Source of the DNA: Flavobacterium sp. AG291
GTDB taxonomy: Bacteria > Bacteroidota > Bacteroidia > Flavobacteriales > Flavobacteriaceae
Length of the DNA: 64,000 bases
Reading direction: 5' to 3'
Assembly (NCBI RefSeq): GCF_003350375.1
Contig: NZ_QQAR01000006.1
Location: forward strand, 1 to 64,000
Position numbers and translations under genes: made by a program. Below are positions 7,586 to 16,515 of the stretch, piece after piece; position 1 is the first letter of the stretch; each line of letters starts with the position of its first letter. The notes under the pieces are model-generated. The model worked only from the letters and a program-made list of their open reading frames with translations, did not search any database and was not told where the DNA came from.

Positions 7586-9127
7586 TTAGAACGGGACATC
7601 GTCATCGTTAGACGGACCGCTATTCATGTTACTGCCAAATGCATCATTTGCCGATGGCAGATTCTTGATGAAATCATTATTACTGTTCATACTCGAAGGC
7701 AATTCATCGAATGGTGAGCCAAAGTCGTCAAGATTGTCAAACTTACCAAGGCTTCCTACGAACTTCAGCCTGATGTTATCCAATCCACCGTTACGGTGTT
7801 TTGCTACGATAAACTCTGCCTGACCCTGTGTTGGCGAACGTTCCTCATCATCCCATTCATCAATTTTGTAGTATTCAGGTCGGTAGATGAACGATACGAT
7901 ATCCGCATCCTGCTCAATCGCACCCGACTCCCTTAGATCCGATAGCAGCGGTCGCTTACTCGAACCCCTGGTCTCTACCGCACGCGATAACTGCGAAAGT
8001 GCAATTACCGGAACATTAAGCTCTTTGGCCAATGCCTTAAGCGTTCTCGAAATGGTCGAGATCTCCTGCTCACGGTTACCGCCTCCTTTTCCGCTTCCTC
8101 CGGCAGTCATCAGTTGAAGGTAATCGATAATAATCATCCTGATACCATATTGTGATGCCAGCCTTCGTGTTTTTGCCCTAAGGTCAAAAATGGAAAGCGA
8201 CGGTGTATCATCTATATAAAGCGGCGCTTTTTCAAGGTCTTTTACTTTAATACTCAATTGCTCCCACTCGTGCTTTTCAAGCTTACCGGTACGCAGTTTT
8301 TCTGAAGAAAGTCCCGTTTCACTCGAAATAAGACGGGTAATAAGCTGTACCGAGGACATCTCCAGCGAGAATACGGCTACTCCGTGACCATAGTCAATGG
8401 CAATATTACGCGCCATAGAAAGTACAAACGCGGTCTTACCCATACCCGGACGTGCTGCAATAATGATAAGATCGGATGGCTGCCAGCCTGAGGTAAGTTT
8501 ATCAAGATCGTGGAAACCTGTTGCCACACCACTCAAACCTTCTTTTCCGGCAATCTCTTCAATACGTTTCTTAGCCTGTATAACTAAGCTTTGTGCAGTT
8601 TCAGAGCTTCGTTTGATGTTACCCTGGGTAACTTCATATAGTTTTGATTCAGCTTTATCAAGCAGGTCGAATACATCGGCGGTTTCATCATACGATTCTT
8701 CAATGATTTCGCTTGATATCCTGATAAGACTTCGCTGAATGTATTTTTGAAGTATAATCCTCGAGTGAAACTCGATGTGAGCCGACGAAGATATCTTTTG
8801 CGTAAGCTGGATAAGATAGAAATCGCCACCCGCAAGCTCAAGTTTTGCATTCTTTTTAAGCTGTGCCGATACTGTTAACAAGTCAATAGGCTGTGTATCG
8901 TTAAAAAGCTGAACGATTGCTTCATAAATATGCTTGTGGGCATCTTTGTAAAAGGCATCCGGCTGCAGGATATCAATAACATCGTCAACCCCTTTTTTGT
9001 CAATCATCATGGCACCCAATACCGCCTCCTCAAGGTCGAGCGCCTGTGGTGGCAGCTTGCCTTTCTCGAGGTTGATAATGGTTGTCTTATCAACTTTTAC
9101 CGGGTTTACGTTTCTGAGATTATCCAT
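7586..9127 (-). CDS. dnaB: replicative DNA helicase
   Basis: The hexameric 5'-3' helicase of the replication fork. The 513-residue protein has an N-terminal DnaB domain (about 25-130), a linker helix, and the RecA-like C-domain with Walker A ARPGMGKT at 225-232, Walker B in 'MIIIDYLQLM', and the 'SDLRESGAIEQDAD' arginine-region motif. The tail is Asn/Ser/Asp-rich, as often in this group. No intein is visible. Upstream lie three 9-bp repeats at exact 22-bp steps. DUF721/DciA, the likely helicase loader in bacteria without DnaC/DnaI, is also in this window (58547-58843). Confidence 0.97.
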   Translation of the reverse strand: MDNLRNVNPVKVDKTTIINLEKGKLPPQALDLEEAVLGAMMIDKKGVDDVIDILQPDAFYKDAHKHIYEAIVQLFNDTQPIDLLTVSAQLKKNAKLELAGGDFYLIQLTQKISSSAHIEFHSRIILQKYIQRSLIRISSEIIEESYDETADVFDLLDKAESKLYEVTQGNIKRSSETAQSLVIQAKKRIEEIAGKEGLSGVATGFHDLDKLTSGWQPSDLIIIAARPGMGKTAFVLSMARNIAIDYGHGVAVFSLEMSSVQLITRLISSETGLSSEKLRTGKLEKHEWEQLSIKVKDLEKAPLYIDDTPSLSIFDLRAKTRRLASQYGIRMIIIDYLQLMTAGGSGKGGGNREQEISTISRTLKALAKELNVPVIALSQLSRAVETRGSSKRPLLSDLRESGAIEQDADIVSFIYRPEYYKIDEWDDEERSPTQGQAEFIVAKHRNGGLDNIRLKFVGSLGKFDNLDDFGSPFDELPSSMNSNNDFIKNLPSANDAFGSNMNSGPSNDDDVPF

Positions 9128-9182
9128 ATCGCTAAGGTAAAAATTTTTATTAGGGTTGCTTTAAGCAATTGTTAAGAGTAGC

Positions 9183-9235
9183 TGTTGATAACTAACTCAT
9201 TACCTGTTAATAAACAGGGGTGGGTTTGTTGATAA
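9183..9235. promoter_or_regulatory. three DnaA-box-like 9-mers at 22-bp intervals
   Basis: TGTTGATAA (9183-9191), TGTTAATAA (9205-9213) and TGTTGATAA (9227-9235) start exactly 22 bp apart, i.e. on one face of the helix. Two of them differ from the DnaA box form TGTGGATAA by one base. They lie between accA and dnaB, upstream of dnaB. Inference: a regulator, perhaps DnaA, binds here. Confidence 0.45.
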
Positions 9236-9236
9236 C

Positions 9237-9268
9237 CCAAAAAAAATCCGAAACCGTAGGGCTTCGGA
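9237..9268 (-). terminator. terminator after accA (leftward)
   Basis: On the minus strand TCCGAAGCCC..TTCGGA forms the stem and an eight-T run follows. Confidence 0.85.
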
Positions 9269-9291
9269 CTAATTAATGCTATTATGGCTTA

Positions 9292-10245
9292 TTATTCCTT
9301 GAATTCGCCCATTTTGCTATACTTATCCATCCTTTGAGCAATTAGCTCCTCTGTTGATAAGTCTTTCAGTTCATTGAATCCTTTAAGGATATATTTTTCA
9401 ACTTCTTTAAATGCATTTTCCCTGTCGTAGTGAGCACCACCAAGCGGTTCAGGAATAATGTCATCAATAAGTCCGTTCTTTTTCATATCGTCAGCTGTAA
9501 GCTTAAGTGCTTCGGCTGCCTGCTCTTTAAATTCCCAGCTTCTCCAAAGGATTGAAGAACATGATTCAGGTGAAATTACAGAGTACCATGTGTTTTCCAT
9601 CATGTATACTTTATCACCTACTCCTATACCAAGTGCTCCTCCCGAAGCTCCCTCTCCTATTATAACGGTAATAATAGGTGTTTTAAGGCGTACCATCTCT
9701 AAAATATTTCTTGCGATAGCTTCTCCCTGCCCTCTTTCTTCAGCTTCAAGCCCTGGATAAGCACCCGGGGTGTCTACTAAAGTAACTACAGGAACACCAA
9801 ATTTTTCAGCCATTTTCATAAGGCGAAGGGCTTTACGGTAACCTTCAGGGTTTGCCATACCAAAGTTACGGTATTGGCGGGTTTTTGTATTATGTCCTTT
9901 TTGCTGACCAATGATCATGAATGACTGTCCGCCGATTTTAGCAAGTCCTCCCACCATCGCTTTATCATCTTTAAAGCTGCGATCGCCAAAAAGCTCAAGG
10001 AAAGTATCTCCTGCAAGTGCTTTAATGTGATCCAGCGTGTAAGGACGGTTAGGGTGTCTTGACAACTGAACCTTTTGCCATGCAGTAAGATTCTTATATA
10101 TTTTCTTTTTAGTCTCTTCCAGTTTTTCTTCGATCTGTTTGCATGTGGCAGATACATCCACGTCAGACTCCTGGCCTATAATTGTACACTTATCCAGTTG
10201 GTCTTCAAGTTCCTTGATAGGAAGTTCAAAATCTAAATATTCCAT
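9292..10245 (-). CDS. accA: acetyl-CoA carboxylase carboxyltransferase subunit alpha
   Basis: The alpha subunit of the carboxyltransferase that makes malonyl-CoA for fatty-acid synthesis; it works with AccD, which is not in this window. The start is placed at 10245 ([17 protein letters not shown]), giving 317 residues, the normal size. The frame is open 69 bp further upstream, but that part is not AccA-like. Family signatures are present: '[11 protein letters not shown]', '[18 protein letters not shown]', '[13 protein letters not shown]' and '[12 protein letters not shown]'. A -7 element TATCTTTG reads leftward at 10286-10279. It appears to be transcribed alone, with its own terminator. Confidence 0.97.
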   Translation of the reverse strand: MEYLDFELPIKELEDQLDKCTIIGQESDVDVSATCKQIEEKLEETKKKIYKNLTAWQKVQLSRHPNRPYTLDHIKALAGDTFLELFGDRSFKDDKAMVGGLAKIGGQSFMIIGQQKGHNTKTRQYRNFGMANPEGYRKALRLMKMAEKFGVPVVTLVDTPGAYPGLEAEERGQGEAIARNILEMVRLKTPIITVIIGEGASGGALGIGVGDKVYMMENTWYSVISPESCSSILWRSWEFKEQAAEALKLTADDMKKNGLIDDIIPEPLGGAHYDRENAFKEVEKYILKGFNELKDLSTEELIAQRMDKYSKMGEFKE

Positions 10246-10321
10246 AGTATGGCAGATTTTTAATTTTATTGCGAAATGCAAAGATAAAACTTTAAGCGAT
10301 TTAGGAAATACCAATCGCCAT

Positions 10322-11206
10322 TTACTTTACTTTTTTCGTTCTGTTTTTTAGTATCCCATTGATTATCACAGTACTCAGTATTATAGCCGCCCCGATATAA
10401 AACCAAAAGCTCATTTTTTCAGTGTCCTTAAACACGATCAAAGCAAGAATTATCCCATAAATGGGTTCCATATTTATGGTTAGCATAACCGTATATGGCG
10501 TTAGGTATTTCATAACGTGCACCGATGCTATAAAAGCGTAGGCTGTACAAAATGAACCCAGTACAAACAACCACAACCAGTCATTAGCCGATACCATAAA
10601 GAATTCCGGTGTAAAGCTGCCTGAAAACAAAAGGTATAAGGAGAAAAAGAATACTCCTCCTAACAACTCATAAAATGAGATGGTTACAGGACTGTATTGT
10701 GTTGCATATTTTCCGTTGATGATAGAGAACGACGCCGACAGGAATGCAGATGACAATGCCAGCAATATTCCGTTTAGGTAATTACCTTCAAAATGGAATA
10801 TCATGTATAATCCACCTATAACAAGCAACCCGAAAAGCACTTCATACAGAATTACTTTCCTGCCAAAGAATATAGGTTCCAGTAGCGATGTAAAAAAAGC
10901 ACCCGTAGACAAACATGCCAGCGTAACCGATACATTAGAAACCTTTATAGCCTGAAAGAATGTAAACCAGTGCAGAGCTATAATCAAGCCTGCGACTAGA
11001 AAGCCTATAAGTGTTTTAAACGGTATTTTTAATGAAGCCCTGGTAATTGCCGCATAAATGGCAATAATACCAACAGCTATGCACATCCTGAACCAAACCA
11101 GTGGCAAGGCATCGAGTGTAATGAGTGCACCAAGTACTGCGGTAAAACCCCAGATGAACACTATAAAATGAAGGTGCAGGTAATTTTTTAGCTTAACGTC
11201 TTGCAT
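10322..11206 (-). CDS. EamA/DMT family transporter
   Basis: A ten-helix drug/metabolite-superfamily permease of about 294 residues. Two EamA halves are visible: '[17 protein letters not shown]' begins the first and '[20 protein letters not shown]' the second. I choose ATG 11206 ([13 protein letters not shown]), which overlaps the lptG stop by 14 bp and suggests translational coupling; the longer frame from 11263 would lie well inside lptG. It is the last gene of tgt-lptG-EamA. The substrate cannot be predicted from this. Confidence 0.88.
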   Translation of the reverse strand: MQDVKLKNYLHLHFIVFIWGFTAVLGALITLDALPLVWFRMCIAVGIIAIYAAITRASLKIPFKTLIGFLVAGLIIALHWFTFFQAIKVSNVSVTLACLSTGAFFTSLLEPIFFGRKVILYEVLFGLLVIGGLYMIFHFEGNYLNGILLALSSAFLSASFSIINGKYATQYSPVTISFYELLGGVFFFSLYLLFSGSFTPEFFMVSANDWLWLFVLGSFCTAYAFIASVHVMKYLTPYTVMLTINMEPIYGIILALIVFKDTEKMSFWFYIGAAIILSTVIINGILKNRTKKVK

Positions 11207-12269
11207 TGCGTAACAGATATATAGCCAGTATTCCGAAAGCAAAGTTAGGAATCCATACAGCAAGGAACGGGCTCATACTTGATTTTTCGGCAAGAGTACC
11301 AAATACTTTATCGACAAAGATATAAACGAATGCCAGGGCAATACCTAAAGCGAGGTTTACCCCCATACCGCCACGGCGTTTCATAGACGATACCGCCACC
11401 GCAATAACCGTAAGGATAAATGCTGAAATGGGAATACTATACTTTCTGTAAAGCACTACATAATAGGCATTGATGTTACCCGATCCGCGGTCTTTTTCTT
11501 TTTCTATAAACTTGTTGAGCTCGCCAAGAGTCATTGTTTCGGCGGCATATATAGTTGGTGTAAGATCATCCGGCTTAAAGTTGAATTTGAATTTCTTCTC
11601 TGGTTCAGACTCCAGCTTATCACCCATAGCCCCAACTGTTCTTTTATTATATCCAGTTAATGTATAAGTGCTGTCCTTCTCATTCCATTTTATAGAAGAA
11701 GCATTGATCTTATAAACAAGCTTGTTATCCTTAAAATTCTCAAGGTTAAAGTTGTAACCCATTTTATCGAGATAATTAAAATGACTTACATAGATATACT
11801 CATTATCGCTAATTTGCTTGTACACCTCGGTACTTTGCCGTGTTTCAGGGTTATTTTTCAGATAAGTATACCTAAAATCGTTAAAACCCTTACTCGCGCT
11901 CGGTACAAAGAAGATACCCATTACCAATGCCAACACGCATACTATAGATGCCCCCATGATATAAGGCCTTAAAAACCTCATATAAGAGATACCAGAACCT
12001 AATACAGCAATAATCTCGGTATTATTGGCAAGCTTAGAGGTAAACCATATTACCGAAAGAAACAGCATTATAGGGAAAAGCATATTGGCAAAATAGATGG
12101 TAAAGTCGCCATAATAGCCGGCAACTTTCATAAAAGGCACTTTTTTAGCCAATATCTTATTGATTTTTTCGGATACGTCAATCACAATACCAATAGGTAT
12201 AAACATGATGAGCATTACAAAAAAGGTGGCCAGGTAACGTTTTAAAATGTACCAGTCTATTATTTTCAA
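11193..12269 (-). CDS. lptG: LptF/LptG family LPS export permease
   Basis: An inner-membrane subunit of the Lpt complex that extracts lipopolysaccharide for transport. The 358-residue protein starts MKIIDWYILKRYLATFFVMLI, typical of YjgP/YjgQ, with three N-terminal membrane segments, a periplasmic beta-jellyroll part (about 130-265), and three C-terminal segments. The pairing with tgt upstream (26 bp) is conserved in flavobacteria. LptF versus LptG cannot be told with certainty; the symbol follows the usual naming. Confidence 0.88.
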   Translation of the reverse strand: MKIIDWYILKRYLATFFVMLIMFIPIGIVIDVSEKINKILAKKVPFMKVAGYYGDFTIYFANMLFPIMLFLSVIWFTSKLANNTEIIAVLGSGISYMRFLRPYIMGASIVCVLALVMGIFFVPSASKGFNDFRYTYLKNNPETRQSTEVYKQISDNEYIYVSHFNYLDKMGYNFNLENFKDNKLVYKINASSIKWNEKDSTYTLTGYNKRTVGAMGDKLESEPEKKFKFNFKPDDLTPTIYAAETMTLGELNKFIEKEKDRGSGNINAYYVVLYRKYSIPISAFILTVIAVAVSSMKRRGGMGVNLALGIALAFVYIFVDKVFGTLAEKSSMSPFLAVWIPNFAFGILAIYLLRNARR

Positions 12270-12295
12270 AGGATAAATGCTTTTAGATTATATAC

Positions 12296-13426
12296 TTAAA
12301 GTCTTTGGCTCATATTTCTCACCATCATCTCCTTCCACTCACGGAAATCTCCTGCTAAGATATGCTTTCTTGCTTCACGAACCAACCACATATAAAAACC
12401 AAGATTGTGAATGGTAGCAATCTGTTTACCAAGGAATTCATCCGATGCAAAAAGGTGTCTTAAATACGCCTTAGTATATTCGGTATCTACAAAAGTAATG
12501 CCCATTTCGTCTATTGGAGAGAAATCGTCAGCCCACTTCTTATTTTTGATATTAATGGTTCCGTTAGCTGTAAACAACATTCCGTTACGGGCATTACGTG
12601 TAGGCATAACACAGTCGAACATATCAACCCCAAGAGCGATATTCTCAAGTATATTTATAGGTGTACCCACTCCCATCAGGTAACGTGGTTTGTCTTCCGG
12701 AAGAATGCTGCATACTACATCGGTCATTGCATACATCTCTTCGGCAGGCTCGCCAACAGAAAGTCCGCCAATGGCATTACCCACTGCACCGGCATTAGCG
12801 ATATATTCAGCAGATTGTGCCCTTAGGTCTTTATAGGTACTACCCTGAACAATTGGGAAGAACGCCTGGCTGTAATCGTATTTATACGGAACTTTTTCAA
12901 GGTGCGTGATGCATCGGTCTAACCAGCGGTGCGTCATGTGCATAGAGCGTTTTGCATAACGGTAATCGCATGGGTAAGGCGTACATTCGTCGAAAGCCAT
13001 AATGATATCGGCACCAATGGTACGCTGAATTTCCATTACGCTCTCGGGCGAAAAGAAATGGTACGAGCCATCGATATGCGATTTGAACTTAACCCCTTCC
13101 TCCTTAATTTTTCTGTTAGCCGAAAGTGAATATACCTGATAACCGCCACTATCGGTAAGGATAGGTCGGTCCCAGTTCATGAACTTATGCAGTCCACCAG
13201 CTTTTTCAAGGATTTCAGTACCCGGGCGAAGGTAAAGGTGATAGGTATTACCAAGAATGATATCAGGGTTGATATCGTTCTTAAGTTCGCGCTGGTGCAC
13301 GCCTTTTACAGTACCCGCCGTACCCACAGGCATAAATATAGGAGTTTCGATAACACCGTGATCGGTGGTTATGCTGCCCGCTCTGGCTTTACTTTGCGGG
13401 TCTTTAGTGATTAAGTCAAATTTCAT
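12296..13426 (-). CDS. tgt: tRNA-guanine transglycosylase (no zinc Cys site)
   Basis: Exchanges the guanine at tRNA position 34 for preQ1 in queuosine synthesis. The 376-residue protein has the catalytic TIM-barrel motifs 'TDSGGYQVYSL' (Asp of substrate binding) and 'GVDMFDCVMPTRNARNG' (nucleophile Asp). Most bacterial Tgt proteins then carry a CxCxxC...H zinc site. Here the matching stretch, 'FSPIDEMGITFVDTEYTKAYLRHL', has no Cys, though the His of 'ATIHNLGFY' remains. From memory this is shared by flavobacterial Tgt proteins. First gene of tgt-lptG-EamA; a leftward -7 TATCTTTG lies at 13453-13446. Confidence 0.95.
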   Translation of the reverse strand: MKFDLITKDPQSKARAGSITTDHGVIETPIFMPVGTAGTVKGVHQRELKNDINPDIILGNTYHLYLRPGTEILEKAGGLHKFMNWDRPILTDSGGYQVYSLSANRKIKEEGVKFKSHIDGSYHFFSPESVMEIQRTIGADIIMAFDECTPYPCDYRYAKRSMHMTHRWLDRCITHLEKVPYKYDYSQAFFPIVQGSTYKDLRAQSAEYIANAGAVGNAIGGLSVGEPAEEMYAMTDVVCSILPEDKPRYLMGVGTPINILENIALGVDMFDCVMPTRNARNGMLFTANGTINIKNKKWADDFSPIDEMGITFVDTEYTKAYLRHLFASDEFLGKQIATIHNLGFYMWLVREARKHILAGDFREWKEMMVRNMSQRL

Positions 13427-13681
13427 GGCTCTCTTTTACAGGGCGCAAAGATAGGCAATTGTTTTGAGTTTGTTGTTTAGAGTTTAGGGTTTGAGGTTTG
13501 CACTAATGCTTTTTAAGATTTGGTTATTTAAACTTTATGAAATGTGGTTATAACTGTTTTTTACGTAACATATAAGTATTCTTGTAGTAAATAATTAAGC
13601 TATAAATTTACAACCTTTTTAAACATAAGAACGAAAGATTTCAACATATAACCAACACTAGAGAATAAAAATTTAATCATT

Positions 13682-14077
13682 ATGAAAGCTACAATAACCA
13701 CTTTTATTTTCTTTCTATTCACAACAATCTTGTTTGCTCAGAATACATCTGTAACACCAGAGCAAAATATTTCTACAGACAGCTCTGTTGTTTATAGGCT
13801 TTTTTCTACACAAAACATATACACTTTTATCAAATTAGACACCCGAAATGGGCAAATGTGGCAGGTTCAATGGAGTACAAAAGGAAACGAATATAGGTTT
13901 GAAAGTACCCTATCAAATGTTTCAAGAGTAAATAAAGACGAAGAAAAAAATGGTAGATTTTTTCTTTATCCAACAACTAACATATACAATTTCATTCTGC
14001 TTGATCAAATTGACGGAAGAACATGGCAGGTACAATGGGGAAAAGAAGAGCAACGAGCAGTGATACCAATATATTAG
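13682..14077 (+). CDS. secreted protein with internal duplication, 131 aa
   Basis: Function not recognised. Residues 1-19 form a signal peptide ending FAQ. The mature protein holds two copies of one motif: 'YRLFSTQNIYTFIKLDTRNGQMWQVQW' spans about residues 38-64, and a second copy with FFLYPTTNIYNFILLD and RTWQVQW spans about 97-123. The pattern is NIYnFIxLDxxxGrxWQVQW. The unit looks like a short beta-meander and may make two blades of a periplasmic domain. Similar 'TWQVQW' proteins occur in Bacteroidota (from memory). It is followed by a decayed gene. Confidence 0.75.
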   Translation: MKATITTFIFFLFTTILFAQNTSVTPEQNISTDSSVVYRLFSTQNIYTFIKLDTRNGQMWQVQWSTKGNEYRFESTLSNVSRVNKDEEKNGRFFLYPTTNIYNFILLDQIDGRTWQVQWGKEEQRAVIPIY

Positions 14078-14099
14078 GCATTTATGAATCAGTATTAAA

Positions 14100-14317
14100 G
14101 ATTTTAGTCCTGAAATTAAATGTATCATTGAGATAATTGCTTAGTTAATGAAAACGCAATACTCCAAAACATTTACAATTACAGCAAAGAAAATCAATAT
14201 AATCAAACTGTGTTTATAATTGGTTCCGAACATAAAAAATCAATAATTCAAAAAATCTGAGAATTTGAAAAATCTTCAGCAATAAAGTTGAACTGGAAAA
14301 TGTATGGCAACAATTAG
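14100..14317 (+). pseudogene. C-terminal remnant of a decayed gene
   Basis: Two frames read as the tail of one protein. Frame one (14100-14141) gives DFSPEIKCIIEIIA and stops. After a frame change near 14132-14150 the second gives ENAILQNIYNYSKENQYNQ, then TVFIIGSEHKKSIIQKI, an in-frame TGA, then EFEKSSAIKLNWKMYGNN and TAG at 14315. The 'VFIIGSEHKKSI' plus 'LNW..YGN' ending recalls conserved flavobacterial hypothetical proteins. One frameshift and one internal stop mark it as dead. The rest of 14318-15003 holds repeats only. Confidence 0.55.
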
Positions 14318-14336
14318 ATAATAGCCAAACCTTGCA

Positions 14337-14400
14337 ACTCTGAAACTTTGTGACTCTGAAACTTTGTGACTCTGAAACTTTGAGACTTTGAAACTTTGAG
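14337..14400. repeat. four tandem 16-bp units
   Basis: ACTCTGAAACTTTGTG is repeated four times head-to-tail (14337, 14353, 14369, 14385), the last two with small changes. A quasi-periodic run rich in GAAAATG and TTGTAAATG follows at about 14571-14650. Confidence 0.85.
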
Positions 14401-14691
14401 ACTTCGTCCCTGTCAACTTTGCAACTGTTATGTCAACACATATGGCACAAAACAATATTGCACTTTTTGCTCACGACATTGAACATCACCTATTTAACTC
14501 ATTAAAAACAAAACCGTTAAACAATAAAATCAGCTACACCTTGAAAATCTCTCCTTTCATCATATGTTTCACATATGGAAAATGAAAGTGATATTGAAAA
14601 TGGAATTGTAAATGAATTTGATTTTGAACATGGTATTGTAATTGTAATTTTTAGGAAAGAGGGGTGCGGGGAGAAAACCATTAAAAAGCCG

Positions 14692-14723
14692 CAAAGTGAC
14701 AAAGTTGCAAAGTGACAAAGTTT
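14692..14723. repeat. two 16-bp units, opposite orientation
   Basis: CAAAGTGACAAAGTTG occurs twice in a row. Its reverse complement is close to the units at 14337-14400, so the two arrays face each other across about 290 bp. Confidence 0.7.
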
Positions 14724-14943
14724 TGCTGAAAAGGCAACTTCAGTAAACAGCTAAATATCGTTCGTACCTTTGCAGTCAGGTTTAGGGTTACTACTGTTGC
14801 TTAATAACAGAACGCGGATGACGCGGGTTTGAGCGGATAGACGCGGATTTTAGCACATAGCCCTGCAAACTGAGACTGAATACTGAATACCGTCCGGGGA
14901 TAAGATGGAACGATAGGGTCTTTGAAACTTTGAAACAACAACA

Positions 14944-14974
14944 TCCGACTTCGGACTTCCGACATCGGACTTCC
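14944..14974. repeat. CGGACTTC/CCGACATC repeat
   Basis: Alternating ccgacttcggacttccgaca and tcggacttcc units. The same family occurs at about 5461-5482 and inside the radical SAM gene at 55035-55057. Confidence 0.7.
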
Positions 14975-15015
14975 TATCAAAAATCACTACATTTGAGAAT
15001 TCAATGCAAACAAAA

Positions 15016-16341
15016 ATGAAAAACAAAATCATACTTACCTTAGGCTCCATCCTTACCGCCACTACCCTATTAGCCCAAACACCAGACAAAACCAAACTGG
15101 ATCAGTACATGGACGTTCTTGAAGCTAACAACAAATACATGGGCAGTATAGCCATAGCCAAAGACGGAAAGATAATTTACAGCCGTTCGACAGGCTTTGC
15201 CGATGTAGAGAACAACAAAAAGAATACAGCAGCAACAAAATTCAGGATAGGTTCTATCTCAAAAATGTTTACTGCTACCATGGTGTTTAAAGCCATTGAA
15301 GAAAAAAAACTGAAGCTGACTGACAAGCTCGACACTTATTACCCTAACATTCCCGAAGCTTCTACTATTACCATTGCGCAAATGCTGAGCCATCGTTCGG
15401 GTATCCATAACTTCACTAACGATCCGTCATATTATGCCTGGTCTAACATTCCCCAGACAGAAGCCCAGATGATCGAAAACATTACACGCGGCGGCAGCGA
15501 TTTTGAACCTGACACGAAAGCCGATTACAGTAACGCTAATTATGTTTTACTATCCTACATTCTTGAAAAAACATACAAGAAACCATACAAGGAACTGCTT
15601 ACCGAAAAAATTATCAAGCCCCTTAAGCTAACTAACACCTATATGGGCGGAAAGATAAATCCTGCTGCCAACGAAGCTAACTCTTACGGATATATGGGGA
15701 AATGGGAAAAAGACATGGAAACCGATATGTCTGTACCAATGGGCGCCGGAGCTGTTGTATCTAACCCTACAGATCTTTCTCAATTTATTGAGGCGCTTTT
15801 TTCAGGAAAACTGGTATCACAGGCAAGTCTTGAGCAAATGAAAACCCTTCGCGATGAATATGGCATGGGAATGTTCCGTTTTCCTTTTGAAGAAAAGAAA
15901 TCATATGGACACAGTGGCGGCATAGACGGCTTTACATCGTTCCTTGCTTACTTCCCTAACGAAAAGGTTACTCTTGCCATGACATCTAACGGTGCCAACA
16001 TGAACACCAATGACCTTAGCATAAACCTGCTTAACTGGGCTTTTGGCAAGCCATTCGAAATCCCTGAATTTAAAACATACAATTATACGGCAGCAGAACT
16101 TGATCAACTGATTGGTATTTATACCAATACCCAAATGCCTGTGAATTTTGTTATCAGCACCAACGGAAAAATATTATCTGCACAGGCGAGCGGACAGCAG
16201 TCTTTTCCGTTAGAATCGGCCGAGAAAAATATTTTCACCTTCTCTCCTGCCGGTATTACCATAACATTTTATCCTGAAACGAAACGTTTTATCATAGAGC
16301 AGGGAGGCGGTTCTTATACCTTTACCAAAAAAGAAGACTAA
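15016..16341 (+). CDS. periplasmic serine hydrolase (beta-lactamase class C fold)
   Basis: A 441-residue exported hydrolase or peptidase of the Beta-lactamase/AmpC-fold family. It has a signal peptide (MKNKIILTLGSILTATTLLAQ), the SxxK nucleophile motif SISK at about 80-83, the YxN motif in 'DYSNANY' and a C-terminal HSGG box in 'YGHSGGIDGF'. The last 90 residues form a separate DUF3471-like beta domain. I use ATG 15016 instead of 15004 because the -7 element TACATTTG at 14988-14995 puts the transcript start next to 15004. Substrate unknown: D-Ala peptides, esters and beta-lactams are all possible. Followed by a terminator. Confidence 0.9.
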   Translation: MKNKIILTLGSILTATTLLAQTPDKTKLDQYMDVLEANNKYMGSIAIAKDGKIIYSRSTGFADVENNKKNTAATKFRIGSISKMFTATMVFKAIEEKKLKLTDKLDTYYPNIPEASTITIAQMLSHRSGIHNFTNDPSYYAWSNIPQTEAQMIENITRGGSDFEPDTKADYSNANYVLLSYILEKTYKKPYKELLTEKIIKPLKLTNTYMGGKINPAANEANSYGYMGKWEKDMETDMSVPMGAGAVVSNPTDLSQFIEALFSGKLVSQASLEQMKTLRDEYGMGMFRFPFEEKKSYGHSGGIDGFTSFLAYFPNEKVTLAMTSNGANMNTNDLSINLLNWAFGKPFEIPEFKTYNYTAAELDQLIGIYTNTQMPVNFVISTNGKILSAQASGQQSFPLESAEKNIFTFSPAGITITFYPETKRFIIEQGGGSYTFTKKED

Positions 16342-16372
16342 ATGCATTAGTCCTTTTTATAAAAAAACTGAG

Positions 16373-16412
16373 ATATTCCCGTAAAAATCATTGTTTTACG
16401 GGAATATTTTTA
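16373..16412 (+). terminator. terminator after serine hydrolase
   Basis: ATATTCCCGTAAAA and TTTTACGGGAATAT pair around a 7-nt loop, followed by T-rich DNA. Confidence 0.9.
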
Positions 16413-16515
16413 TTTATAAACACCTCTTTCATAACTTTTTGGAAATGTGGAATGTACAGCTTCCTAAATCGAAATATCTGATTATCTTTGCACCAGTTTA
16501 ACTTTAACAGATAAA

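Noticed and set aside
9292..10314. accA starting at 10314
   Set aside because: The extra 23 residues are unlike AccA, and the -7 element at 10286-10279 lies inside them.
10322..11263. EamA gene starting at 11263
   Set aside because: Would overlap lptG by 71 bp; ATG 11206 gives a normal start with a 14-bp coupling overlap.
14571..14650. GAAAATG-type run as a CRISPR array
   Set aside because: Units are 6-12 bp, not separated by unique spacers, and no cas genes are present.
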